A DNA stretch of 44,261 bases from Streptacidiphilus jiangxiensis (lineage in GTDB: Bacteria; Actinomycetota; Actinomycetes; Streptomycetales; Streptomycetaceae), in NCBI RefSeq assembly GCF_900109465.1, contig NZ_FOAZ01000041.1:1-44261 (forward strand). The letters are read 5' to 3'. Under the pieces are notes generated by a model. The model saw nothing but the letters and a program-made list of their open reading frames with translations. It had not been told where the DNA came from and ran no database searches. The position numbers and the translations under genes are program-made. Shown piece after piece: positions 32,185-39,666 of this stretch. Numbering within the stretch: the first letter of the stretch is position 1; every line of letters begins with the position of its first letter.

Positions 32185-32850
32185 TCAGGGGCTGGTGGTG
32201 GGGGCGATGGCCGCGAGGGTGCAGGCGTTGCCGGGTCGGCACTGGACCGCGACGGTGATCGCCCGCCGCTCGGTGCCGGAGCCGCCCTTCCAGCCGATGC
32301 GGACGGTGCCGGTGACGGTGACTGGGTAGACGTAGGCGGCGGTCAGCTGCGAGGGGTCCTTGGCGACGGCTGCGCTGAACGCGGAGGGGATGTGGCCCTC
32401 GGTGATCTGGGCGGTGGCGTGCTGCTGCTGGCCGGCCAGGTCCTGCCACAGTGCGGCGGTGGGGACCTGCTGGGCGACGGAGTTCCAGTCGGTGTACGCG
32501 GGATCGGCGTTCACCCAGGACCGCAGCCCGTCCAGGAGCTGCGGCTGACTGGTGGTGCGGGTGTCGTAGCTCCACAGCGCCCCGGCGAACGCCTTCGCGA
32601 AGTCCACAGGGTCGGTGGTCGTCGGAGGCGTCGCCACAGTGCCTACCGAGGCCGAGGTCGCCGGGGAGGGGACAGTGTCCACGGCCGGGGAGGCGGACGG
32701 CGAGGAGCTGGGGCCCGGTGCGGCCTGGGTGTGGTGGGTGAGGCGGGCGCCGATGACGCCGAGCGCGGCGAGTACGACGACCAGGGCGGCACCGGCCAGC
32801 AGCCTTGCGCGGCCGGGCGGCAGCGAGGGGGACAGTCCGAGTCGGGGCAT
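32185..32850 (-). CDS. VirB8/TcpC-like membrane-anchored T4SS protein
   Basis: A 221-residue bitopic protein: a short cytoplasmic start, one membrane helix (about 17-36, ARLLAGAALVVVLAALGVIG), a Ser/Pro linker and an extracytoplasmic domain. That domain contains DPVDFAKAFAGALWSYDTRT, QLLDGLRSWVNADPAYTDWN and YVYPVTVTGTVRIGW, fitting the NTF2-like fold of VirB8/TcpC. It would scaffold the channel on the outer face of the membrane. Its ATG shares a base with the pilin-like stop (TGATG). Confidence 0.78.
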   Translation of the reverse strand: MPRLGLSPSLPPGRARLLAGAALVVVLAALGVIGARLTHHTQAAPGPSSSPSASPAVDTVPSPATSASVGTVATPPTTTDPVDFAKAFAGALWSYDTRTTSQPQLLDGLRSWVNADPAYTDWNSVAQQVPTAALWQDLAGQQQHATAQITEGHIPSAFSAAVAKDPSQLTAAYVYPVTVTGTVRIGWKGGSGTERRAITVAVQCRPGNACTLAAIAPTTSP

Positions 32851-33167
32851 CAGTGGACCTGCGCCCCCAGCGTCGAGGCGAACAGCACGATCCCGTTCGC
32901 GGCGCCGATCAGCAGCGCGCATCCGGTGCTGACCAGTGCGCCCTGCTTGCCCTTGGCCTCGGCCCCGTGGGAGCCGGAGTGGTGGCCCCAGGCCCACACC
33001 ACGCCGGAGACGCACAGGGCGCCGACGACCGCGATGATGCCGAACAGCGAGATGGAGTCGACGACCTTCTTCAGGACGTCCAGGCCCGGCAGGCCGCCGG
33101 CGGCGGGCTGGACCCCGGGGTCGTACGCGAGCTGGACGATCGGGTGGGCGAGGGAACGCAGCGACAA
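32850..33167 (-). CDS. VirB2/DUF6112-like small membrane protein
   Basis: A 105-residue protein with two hydrophobic helices (VVDSISLFGIIAVVGALCVS and STGCALLIGAANGIVLFAST) separated by a polar loop (WGHHSGSHGAEAKGKQG). This layout is typical of VirB2/TrbC-like pilin proteins and of DUF6112 in actinobacterial clusters. TTG 33167 is preferred because GGAG is five bases upstream and the N-terminus then reads SLRSLAHPIVQLAYDPG; ATG 33218 in the same frame is the alternative (122 residues) but lacks a clear SD. Confidence 0.78.
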   Translation of the reverse strand: MSLRSLAHPIVQLAYDPGVQPAAGGLPGLDVLKKVVDSISLFGIIAVVGALCVSGVVWAWGHHSGSHGAEAKGKQGALVSTGCALLIGAANGIVLFASTLGAQVH

Positions 33168-33324
33168 GGGCACTCCAAGGACGGCCTGGATCAGGGCAGG
33201 GGAAAGGGGGAGGGGCATGTCACCCGTGAGGGGGATGACCGAAAGGGCACGGATGCGGGACGATGCCTACGAAAGGCAGGCCGACCGGCGAGCGGGCCCC
33301 GAGAAGCCGGGCAAATCCGCTGTT

Positions 33325-34449
33325 TCAGCCGGTGATGTGACGGGCCGCCACGATCTGGGAGCGCCAGTCGGCGAGGGTGTTGATGTCGACCACCGCGCCG
33401 GTGTGCGGGGCGTTGATGATCAAGCCGTCACCCATGTAGATCCCGACGTGACCTGGGCCCAGGGCGCCGGGCTCGGTGAACAGCAGGTCGCCCGGAACCA
33501 GGTGATTCACGTCGGTGGGAGTGCCCTGGTTGACCTGGTCGTAGGTGGTGCGCGGCAGTGAGATCCCGGCCGCCTTGTACGCCTGCTGGACCAGGGAGGA
33601 GCAGTCGCAGCGGCCCATCGGATCCGGGCCGTGGGCGTCGGTGCACGAGCCGCCCCACTGGTAGGGGGTGCCGAGCTGGCCCATGGCCCACCGGATCGCG
33701 GTGCGCGCGGCGGGAGAGGCGGTGGCGGGTATCTGGGAGCCCGCCGGCACCGTTCCGGGCGGGATCGGCCCGAACGATGCCCCGCCCCCCGTGCCGCACG
33801 CGCTGGTGCCGGTCGGCAGGGTTGTGCCGCTCGGCGAACCGGGCCCGGGTGTGGGCCCGGAGACCGGGGTGGGGGCGAGGGCCTGCTGCAAGGCGGTGGC
33901 CAGCGGCTCCCACTTCGCGTACGCGTCGGGGAAGCCGGACTGCTGCACGGCCTGGGCGGCGGCGGTGACCGGGAGGTCCTGCCAGTCGGGCACTTTGAGC
34001 AAGTGCTCGTAGAACTGGGTGGAGGCGTAGACCGGATCCATGATCTGCGCTGGGGTGCCCCAGCCCTGCGACGGGCGCTGCTGGAACAACCCCAGCGAAT
34101 CGCGGTCGCCGTAAGAGAGGTTGCGCAGGCCCGACTCCTGCAACGCGGTTGCCAAGGCGACGACCTGGCCGCGGGCCGGCACCTTGAGCGCGATGCCGGT
34201 CGCGACGATCGTCGCGGCGTTCGGCACCTGCACGGCCGGCGCGTCCAGGCCGGGCACCTGCACCGAGGTGGGCAGCTTCGCCAGCACCGCCTTGACTGCG
34301 GCGGCGACGGCCGAGGGGTCGACCTGCGGGGTGGACGGGCTGCATGCCGCGGCGGCGGTGGCACCGCTGGTGATCACGGCCACGGACAGGCCGAGCGCCA
34401 GCGGGGACAGCAGCAGGCAGGCGGTGAGGGAGGCGACGGCCTTCCTCAC
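33325..34449 (-). CDS. Secreted cell-wall hydrolase: lysozyme-like domain plus NlpC/P60
   Basis: A 374-residue exported enzyme expected to open peptidoglycan for the T4SS (VirB1-like role). GTG 34449 gives a basic start and a signal-anchor (ASLTACLLLSPLALGLSVAV). A transglycosylase/lysozyme-like region follows with the catalytic Glu in ALATALQESGLRN and SLGLFQQRPSQGWG. After a Pro/Gly/Thr linker comes NlpC/P60: GTPYQWGG, catalytic Cys in GRCDCSSLVQQAY, catalytic His in GPGHVGIYMGDG and the third residue in INAPHTG. It is the first gene of the leftward train. Longer in-frame starts exist upstream but add only Pro/Arg-rich sequence. Confidence 0.88.
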   Translation of the reverse strand: MRKAVASLTACLLLSPLALGLSVAVITSGATAAAACSPSTPQVDPSAVAAAVKAVLAKLPTSVQVPGLDAPAVQVPNAATIVATGIALKVPARGQVVALATALQESGLRNLSYGDRDSLGLFQQRPSQGWGTPAQIMDPVYASTQFYEHLLKVPDWQDLPVTAAAQAVQQSGFPDAYAKWEPLATALQQALAPTPVSGPTPGPGSPSGTTLPTGTSACGTGGGASFGPIPPGTVPAGSQIPATASPAARTAIRWAMGQLGTPYQWGGSCTDAHGPDPMGRCDCSSLVQQAYKAAGISLPRTTYDQVNQGTPTDVNHLVPGDLLFTEPGALGPGHVGIYMGDGLIINAPHTGAVVDINTLADWRSQIVAARHITG

Positions 34450-34696
34450 CAGCGCCCCGCACCAACAGGCGGCGCGGCAGCGCGGGTTGAACAACTGCGG
34501 GTGAGGCGAGTGGGGCGGTGCACGATTCTCCCTCGGGGTCGCGACGGGGCCGCGTGCCGGGCCCGCTCCCGGGGCGGGGAGAGACCCGGCGCCCCCGGCG
34601 GAGAATTCCACCCCTTTCAACAAGGAGGGCGAATCACTGCCAGGGTGCGGTCAGGTGGCGGAGGGCAGCCGGAGGCTGCGGGCGTAATCTTCGAAA

Positions 34697-34720
34697 TTCC
34701 ACGAAAGGGCCCTTCTGGAA
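34697..34720. promoter_or_regulatory. Hairpin in the leader of the leftward train
   Basis: TTCCA (34697-34701) pairs with TGGAA (34716-34720), and inside it AAGGGCCCTT (34705-34714) is a perfect palindrome. Lying between the predicted leftward promoter and the first gene, it could act as an operator or an RNA stem that tunes expression. Confidence 0.35.
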
Positions 34721-34798
34721 GACGGGAATCGCGGGCCGGGGCCCGGAAGGCCGGATCATCAGGTGGGGATCTCGTGGCCCCGGCCTGCGATGTCGTCG

Positions 34799-34828
34799 AC
34801 ACTAGCCACGGGGCGAACGGCGTGGCAA
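34799..34828 (-). promoter_or_regulatory. Predicted sigma70-like promoter, leftward
   Basis: On the minus strand, TTGCCA (-35, 34823-34828) and TAGTGT (-10, 34799-34804) are separated by 18 bases, close to the Streptomyces vegetative consensus. It would drive the conjugation gene train with a leader of about 340 bases. Confidence 0.45.
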
Positions 34829-34838
34829 GGGAAGTCGG

Positions 34839-34850
34839 ATTCCTTGGAAT
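34839..34850. promoter_or_regulatory. Palindrome between divergent promoters (candidate operator)
   Basis: ATTCC-TT-GGAAT has perfect five-base arms and sits between the -35 boxes of the two predicted promoters (34823-34828 minus, 34854-34859 plus). A dimeric repressor bound here could control both directions together. The tandem winged-helix protein starting at 39667 is a possible binder, as inference. Confidence 0.4.
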
Positions 34851-34853
34851 TGT

Positions 34854-34883
34854 TTGCGCGTCAGAGGCGACCGTGCTTATGGT
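34854..34883 (+). promoter_or_regulatory. Predicted sigma70-like promoter, rightward
   Basis: TTGCGC (34854-34859) and TATGGT (34878-34883) are 18 bases apart on the plus strand, upstream of the rightward operon. The match is moderate. It mirrors the leftward promoter around the 34839 palindrome. Confidence 0.4.
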
Positions 34884-35063
34884 CGGGGACTTCCGGCTAT
34901 TCGGGCGACAGTTCCGTGACAGGAATTGACGCCCTGTGCTGGATTATGCCGAGCCGTGCCGGGAAATGCCGCACAGTCCACCCCGGCAGAGCGAACGGCC
35001 CATCACCCGCTCACCCCTTGCCCGCCCCGGCCGCCCTGTGGCCGGACTCCTGGAGGTCTGCCC

Positions 35064-35804
35064 TTGACCTACACCCTGCACCGAGGCGACGCCCTGTCCG
35101 TCCTGGCCCAGCTCCCCGACAACAGCGTCGACGCCGTCATCACCGACCCGCCCTACAACTCCGGCGGGCGCACCGCGAAGGAACGCACCTCCCGCACCGC
35201 CAAGCAGAAGTACACCTCGAACGACGCCAAGCACGACCTGCCCGACTTCCCCGGCGAGAACAAGGACCAGCGCTCCTACGGGTTCTGGATGACCCTGCTG
35301 CTCACCGAGGCATACCGGGTGTGCCGCGAGGGCGGCGTGCTGCTGGTCTTCACCGACTGGCGCCAGTCCGGGGTGACCGAAGACGCCCTGCAGGCTGGTG
35401 GCTGGCTGTGGCGCGGCATCGTGCCCTGGCACAAGCCGCAGGCCCGACCGCAGACCGGACGCTTCACCCAGAACTGCGAGTTCGTGTACTGGGGCAGCAA
35501 GGGCGCCATCGACGGCTCCCGCAACCCGGTCCACCTGCCCGGCTGGTACTCCGCCTCCCAGCCATCCGGTCGTGAGCGCGTGCACATCACGCAGAAGCCG
35601 GTCTCGGTGATGCGCGACCTGGTCAAGATCTGCGTCCCCGGCGGGGTGGTGCTGGACCCGTTCGCCGGCTCCGGCTCGACCGGCGTCGCCGCGCTGCTGG
35701 AGGGCCGCGACTTCGTCGGCGTCGAACTGGCCCGCCGCAACTACCGCAACGCGAGCCGCCGCCTCGCGGAGACCGAAGCCGAACTGCGCGCCCGCCAAGA
35801 GTGA
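35064..35804 (+). CDS. Beta-class DNA methyltransferase (N4-cytosine/N6-adenine type)
   Basis: A 246-residue amino-methyltransferase. Catalytic motif IV DPPY (28-31, in DAVITDPPYNSGG) comes before AdoMet motif I FAGSGS (about 200-205, in LDPFAGSGSTGVAALLEGRD), which is the beta-class order. Other supporting parts are GFWMTLLLTEAYRVCREGG, EFVYWGSKG and HITQKPVSVM. TTG 35064 follows GGAGG by seven bases and matches the usual short N-terminus (TYTLHRGDALSVLAQLPDNS). No restriction endonuclease gene is seen nearby, so it looks like a solitary methyltransferase that could protect the element in a new host. Confidence 0.92.
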   Translation: MTYTLHRGDALSVLAQLPDNSVDAVITDPPYNSGGRTAKERTSRTAKQKYTSNDAKHDLPDFPGENKDQRSYGFWMTLLLTEAYRVCREGGVLLVFTDWRQSGVTEDALQAGGWLWRGIVPWHKPQARPQTGRFTQNCEFVYWGSKGAIDGSRNPVHLPGWYSASQPSGRERVHITQKPVSVMRDLVKICVPGGVVLDPFAGSGSTGVAALLEGRDFVGVELARRNYRNASRRLAETEAELRARQE

Positions 35805-35853
35805 CCCCGCGCACCGTCCATCAACCGCCGCACTGACGAAGGAGAGCAAGCCG

Positions 35854-36453
35854 GTGCAACGTCCAGTCCCCGTCCAGGCGACCGTCCCCAGTTCGTCGGA
35901 GCCGTCTGCCCGCCGACGCTGGAACCGCCCGCCCGCGCAACTCGCGCTGCTGCCGGACCAGAGCGTGGTGCGGATCCGCACCGCGGTCCCGGCCGACCTG
36001 GACGCGGTACAGGACCTGCACCGGCGCTGCTCACCCGCCACCCGGTACGCCCGATACCACGCGGGCAAGTCCCGCCTCGCCCAGGCCGACTGGGCCCACC
36101 TGAACAACCCGGACCGTGCGGTGTGCTGGCTGGTCACCGAACGAGGCCGCCCCGAGCACGTGATCGCCATGCTCAACCTCGTACGCCATGCCGCGGACAC
36201 CAACGTCGTGGACCTGGCCGTCCTGGTCGAAGACCCCTGGCAGCGGCGCGGCCTGGGCAGCGAGCTGCTGCACCTTGCCCTGCGTCACGCCGAGCGCCAT
36301 CGGCTGCGCAAGGTCACCGCGACGATCCCGTCCTGCGCACGGCGCATCTGCACCGGGCTGCGGGCCTACGGCTTCCACACCACCGACACCTCGGGCACCC
36401 ACACGGCCCTGGTCCTGAATCTGCCACGGCCCGCGGACGGAGTCACCAGGTGA
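35854..36453 (+). CDS. GNAT-family N-acetyltransferase
   Basis: A 199-residue protein. After a flexible, Pro/Arg-rich start of about 40 residues, a GNAT domain runs from VRIRTAVPADLDAVQDLHRR. It includes VVDLAVLVEDPWQRRGLGSE with the acetyl-CoA loop (Q/R-x-x-G-x-G) and the helix LLHLALRHAERHRLRKVTA. GTG 35854 follows AAGGAG. The substrate is unknown. The stop overlaps the next GTG (GTGA). Confidence 0.86.
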   Translation: MQRPVPVQATVPSSSEPSARRRWNRPPAQLALLPDQSVVRIRTAVPADLDAVQDLHRRCSPATRYARYHAGKSRLAQADWAHLNNPDRAVCWLVTERGRPEHVIAMLNLVRHAADTNVVDLAVLVEDPWQRRGLGSELLHLALRHAERHRLRKVTATIPSCARRICTGLRAYGFHTTDTSGTHTALVLNLPRPADGVTR

Positions 36454-36929
36454 GCACCCCCGCAACGCCGCAGCACAGTGCCACCCCGGGCGCCGACCTC
36501 GTCCGGCGGGAACTTGGCCTGAGCACGGACGAACTCGACTCGCTGCACCCCGGCGGCACCGCCCACGGCGAGCTCGCCCGCCAGACCGCCGCCGCAGCCG
36601 AGCGCCTGGACGAACTCGTCGAGCACTTCCGCAACCGCGCCGACTGGGCCGCCACCGACCTGGCCCGCTATGCCCAAGGACACCGAGAAGTCCGGTCCCT
36701 GGCCTCGGGAATCCTGCAGCTGCGTGGCGTGGAGATCGACATCCTCGCCGCCCGGATCAGCGACCAGCACACCCGGGTCGAGTCCCTGTGCCGCTCGTGC
36801 AAGCGCGCCGGAACCGTCCCCAGCAGCGGACAAGCCGCGCAGCACGAGCCGCAAGCCCGGGCCACCGACCTTTGGCCAGCAGCGCCGGCGACCACCCGCC
36901 AGCCGTCACGCGCACCCCGACGGCGCTGA
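36450..36929 (+). CDS. Hypothetical helical protein with Cys pair
   Basis: A 159-residue protein, coupled to the GNAT gene by GTGA. The core is helical, probably coiled coil (ARQTAAAAERLDELVEHFRN; VRSLASGILQLRGVEIDILA), with a C-x2-C pair in SLCRSCKRAG. The last 35 residues are a polar, Pro/Ala/Arg tail ending SRAPRRR, although the next gene starts 124 bases later. No family recognised. Confidence 0.72.
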   Translation: MSTPATPQHSATPGADLVRRELGLSTDELDSLHPGGTAHGELARQTAAAAERLDELVEHFRNRADWAATDLARYAQGHREVRSLASGILQLRGVEIDILAARISDQHTRVESLCRSCKRAGTVPSSGQAAQHEPQARATDLWPAAPATTRQPSRAPRRR

Positions 36930-36976
36930 CCCGCCCCAACGACCGCCACCCGACCCTCGCCAACCGGAGCGCACCC

Positions 36977-37057
36977 TTGCCCGTGATCGACCCCGTCTCT
37001 CCCGGCCCCCTCGTACAGACCGATCGCTCCCTCGCGCAGCACGGAGGCGCTCTGTGA
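36977..37057 (+). CDS. Possible 26-residue leader peptide
   Basis: TTG 36977 follows GGAG by seven bases, in the same style as other starts of this operon. The frame runs 26 codons (PVIDPVSPGPLVQTDRSLAQ...) and its TGA overlaps the next GTG as GTGA. It may be a coupling leader for the DUF317 gene or a chance frame. Confidence 0.3.
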   Translation: MPVIDPVSPGPLVQTDRSLAQHGGAL

Positions 37058-37749
37058 CCCGCTCGGCCAACACTCAGTGGCTGCTGGCCGCGAAGAACCT
37101 CGCCGTCAGCGACCTGACCAAGCACCTGCAGGCCCTCGGGATGCTCGCCGCCGCAAGCGGATGGATGGTCCTGGGTGATGACGACGGCCCGCTGGTCCTT
37201 TCGAGCCCGTGCCACCGCATCGGCGTCGGCTACGAGACCGCCAGCGCCGAGACGGACCAGCCGCAGCTGGTCGCCGTCGCGCGCTCCAGCAAGAGCGTGT
37301 CCGGACGCTGGTACCTCAGCCTCAACGGCCACATACCGGTGGAGCTCATCGCGGTCCTGATGACGACCCTCCAGCGCGAGCTGGACCGCGACGGCGACGC
37401 GTTGATCTACGGCGTCGGCGACGGCCAGGCCCCGCTGGTCCTCCAGTACGACGAGAGCGTGTGGACGTGGCAGGAGCCGGAGGAAGCCGACGGGTTCGCC
37501 TTCGCGCTGCTGTCCGCCGACGGGACCGTCGCGGTGTTCGGGCAGCCGTTCGCCGACCGGCCCGCCGAGCCCGACGGCCCCCCGGAGTGGCTCGTCGTGG
37601 CCTCGGCCAGCCCGGAGAGCGAGCTGTGGAGCATGCGCCTGGGGCGCGGTGTGCCGCACCACGTCGCCACCCGCCTGCTCAACCACCTCCTGGACACCAC
37701 GCCCGTCCTGCGCCCCGGCGCGGACCCGACCACGCGCGAGCGGATATGA
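37054..37749 (+). CDS. DUF317-like protein
   Basis: A 231-residue protein with two alpha/beta repeats of DUF317 character. The first is around LGMLAAASGWMVLGDDDGPL and SGRWYLSLNGHIPVELIAVL. The second is around FAFALLSADGTVAVFGQPFA and EWLVVASASPESELW with VATRLLNHLLD. GTG 37054 has GGAGG seven bases upstream. It is coupled to the next DUF317 gene by ATGA, so the two may form a complex. Function unknown. Confidence 0.74.
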   Translation: MTRSANTQWLLAAKNLAVSDLTKHLQALGMLAAASGWMVLGDDDGPLVLSSPCHRIGVGYETASAETDQPQLVAVARSSKSVSGRWYLSLNGHIPVELIAVLMTTLQRELDRDGDALIYGVGDGQAPLVLQYDESVWTWQEPEEADGFAFALLSADGTVAVFGQPFADRPAEPDGPPEWLVVASASPESELWSMRLGRGVPHHVATRLLNHLLDTTPVLRPGADPTTRERI

Positions 37750-38618
37750 CCTTTCCCGCAGACGACTTCCTCGAGATGCTGGTCAGCCCGGTCTACCTGG
37801 CCGGCAGCACCGGGATCGGTGACCCCGGCCTGCGGCCGATCCTCGACCTCGACCCGGTCCGCGACCGTGACGACCTGGGCAATCTGCGCCTGCGCACTCG
37901 CTGTGGACGCGTCCGGGTCGGCTTCGAGCCCGAGCAGGACTGGGACACCCTGTGGAAGATCGCCGTCCACCGCGCCGGCGAGGTGGCGAGCCCGTTCGAC
38001 CCGCCAGTCTGGTGCGCGAATTTCAGCGAGGACACCCCCACCGAGATCGTCACTGCTGTCACCCGCACCCTCGCGGACGCGATCCGCACCTTGCCCGAAG
38101 ACGCGGAACTGGACGCCGACACCCTGGACGAGGCCACCTACGGCGACGACGGGCCGCTGGACGTTTTGTGGGACCACGGCTGGAAAGCCGCTCTGTCCGG
38201 CGGCGAGTGGAACGCCGTGTCCCGTGACGGGCACGCCATCATGTCCTGGCAGCGGCGGCCGATCGAGGCGGAGCTGGCCGAGCAGGCGGGGCAGGACGGC
38301 CGCTGGTACCTGGGCGCCGGAGGGCAGCACCTGGGCTGGTACGGCCGGTTCTCCAGCCGCACGCCCCTGACCGTGGTCACCGCGGCGACCAGGACGATGA
38401 CTTCCCCGGATCCCGTGCGGCGCTGGAGCGGCGAACTGTCCACCCTCGCCCACCTGCACGCCACCGTCACCCGCGTGCCCACCCCCGCCGACCTCGCCCG
38501 GCCCCGCCCCCGGCCGACCGCGCCTCTACCGCGCACTGCGAGCCCAGTGGCGGGTTCGCGCCTGGCCTGGACCAGCACCACGCCCTCGCCGGCCCCTGGG
38601 CGTGGCCGGGGCCGCTAG
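37746..38618 (+). CDS. DUF317 domain protein
   Basis: A 290-residue protein with two DUF317 repeats. The first opens LVSPVYLAGSTGIGDPGLRP and includes PPVWCANFSEDTPTEIVTAV. The second includes AALSGGEWNAVSRDGHAIMS and WYGRFSSRTPLTVVTAATRT. After about residue 245 the chain is Pro/Arg/Thr-rich and ends PAPGRGRGR. Coupled to the previous gene by ATGA. Paralogue of the copy at 7.7-8.4 kb. Confidence 0.82.
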   Translation: MTFPADDFLEMLVSPVYLAGSTGIGDPGLRPILDLDPVRDRDDLGNLRLRTRCGRVRVGFEPEQDWDTLWKIAVHRAGEVASPFDPPVWCANFSEDTPTEIVTAVTRTLADAIRTLPEDAELDADTLDEATYGDDGPLDVLWDHGWKAALSGGEWNAVSRDGHAIMSWQRRPIEAELAEQAGQDGRWYLGAGGQHLGWYGRFSSRTPLTVVTAATRTMTSPDPVRRWSGELSTLAHLHATVTRVPTPADLARPRPRPTAPLPRTASPVAGSRLAWTSTTPSPAPGRGRGR

Positions 38619-38649
38619 CAGCGCATCCGCCCGAGCATCGGAGACCTGA

Positions 38650-39618
38650 TTGACGATCCGTTTCTTCGACCGCCCCGACATGGGCATCCTCGCTCTGACC
38701 GGCCGCACCCAGGCCGAGGGCGTGGTCGTCCTGCTGGAGAAGGCCGGCATGCGGCAGGACCCCATCCTGCGGACCCGCTGGACCTTCCCCGACACCATCG
38801 CGCGCCAGAGCCAGCACGCCGCGATCAGCTTCGTCATCGACAACCTCAAGCAACTGGGCGAAGAGGTGATCCTCGACCTCGACCTCGGCCACCCCGCCGA
38901 ACCCGAGCCGGTGCACCTGTTCGACGACGAGCCGGCGATGACTTGCGTCCAGGTGACGCAGGGGCTGACCGGGGCCGTCAATGCCGAGCACCAAGGGCCC
39001 GACGCCGGCCTCGCCCGAGCCGTCCTGATCTCCTGCGGCTTCCGGCCCGCGGGAGAGGCGATGCGGCTGATCCGCGTGGATGGCGAGGAGGAGCACTACG
39101 CCGCCAAGGCGGTCACCGCCCTGCGCGAAGCCGGGTTCACGGTCACCGCCGACCCGCACCTGGATCCCGAGCAGGAGTACAGCGAAGCCGACCAGGAATG
39201 GGTGGACTACCCCATGCCGTGGCTCACCCGCGAGGAGGTCCTCCAGGTCAGCGCCGACGCGCAGCGGATCTTCGAAGACATCCACTCCGGCCGCCTCCTC
39301 GTCCACGCGCACGCCTTCGACGGCGACATCCCGGTCGCGGTCGCCACCTACCTCGGCGGCGACACCGTGGTGCTGCACGGCAGCGACCACCTGCGCCAGG
39401 AGATCGAAAGCGATGCCGAGCCGCTGCGCGTCCTGGAGTCCTTCGCCCGTCAGTACGGGGCAACCATGGCGCCTGGCCCGGCGCCGCGCACCATGGCCGA
39501 GCAGCTCGTGTGCCTCGACCCGGCCGCGCGCATCGCCGAACGCACGACGAACCGGCCCAGCAGTACTCCCTCGACCGGCACCAGCCCCGCCGCCGGGCAA
39601 CCCCGGCCGCACCGCTGA
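38650..39618 (+). CDS. Hypothetical protein with two recurrent GF modules
   Basis: A 322-residue soluble protein starting at TTG 38650 after a GGAG site. Module copy one is VVVLLEKAGMRQDPILRTRW through FVIDNLKQLGEEVILDLDLG. Copy two is ARAVLISCGFRPAGEAMRLI through AVTALREAGFTVTADPHLDP. The C-terminal third has RIFEDIHSGRLLVHAHAFDG and a beta region (VAVATYLGGDTVVLHGSD). A disordered tail ends QPRPHR. It is the longest member of the module family in this window. Function unknown. Confidence 0.78.
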   Translation: MTIRFFDRPDMGILALTGRTQAEGVVVLLEKAGMRQDPILRTRWTFPDTIARQSQHAAISFVIDNLKQLGEEVILDLDLGHPAEPEPVHLFDDEPAMTCVQVTQGLTGAVNAEHQGPDAGLARAVLISCGFRPAGEAMRLIRVDGEEEHYAAKAVTALREAGFTVTADPHLDPEQEYSEADQEWVDYPMPWLTREEVLQVSADAQRIFEDIHSGRLLVHAHAFDGDIPVAVATYLGGDTVVLHGSDHLRQEIESDAEPLRVLESFARQYGATMAPGPAPRTMAEQLVCLDPAARIAERTTNRPSSTPSTGTSPAAGQPRPHR

Positions 39619-39666
39619 CCCAGTCATCCGGGCCGCCCCAAGATCCGCCTGCCTCCAGGAGACCTC

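Larger units (their letters stand above)
34450..35063. promoter_or_regulatory. Divergent control region between the two gene trains
   Basis: This 0.6 kb gap separates the leftward conjugation train from the rightward operon. It is visibly richer in A and T than its surroundings, especially 34680-34960. I see no credible gene: the one open frame across it has no GC3 bias. It holds a pair of back-to-back sigma70-like promoters, a short palindrome between them and a hairpin in the leftward leader (separate entries). A strong SD-like AAGGAGGG at 34623-34630 is not followed by a convincing frame. Confidence 0.6.

Noticed and set aside
33631..34929. A plus-strand frame that crosses the divergent control region, with SD-like AAGGAGGG before ATC 34633
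   Set aside because: After 34620 the third codon positions lose the GC bias seen in all real genes here, and the translated residues show no pattern. I treat it as non-coding control sequence.
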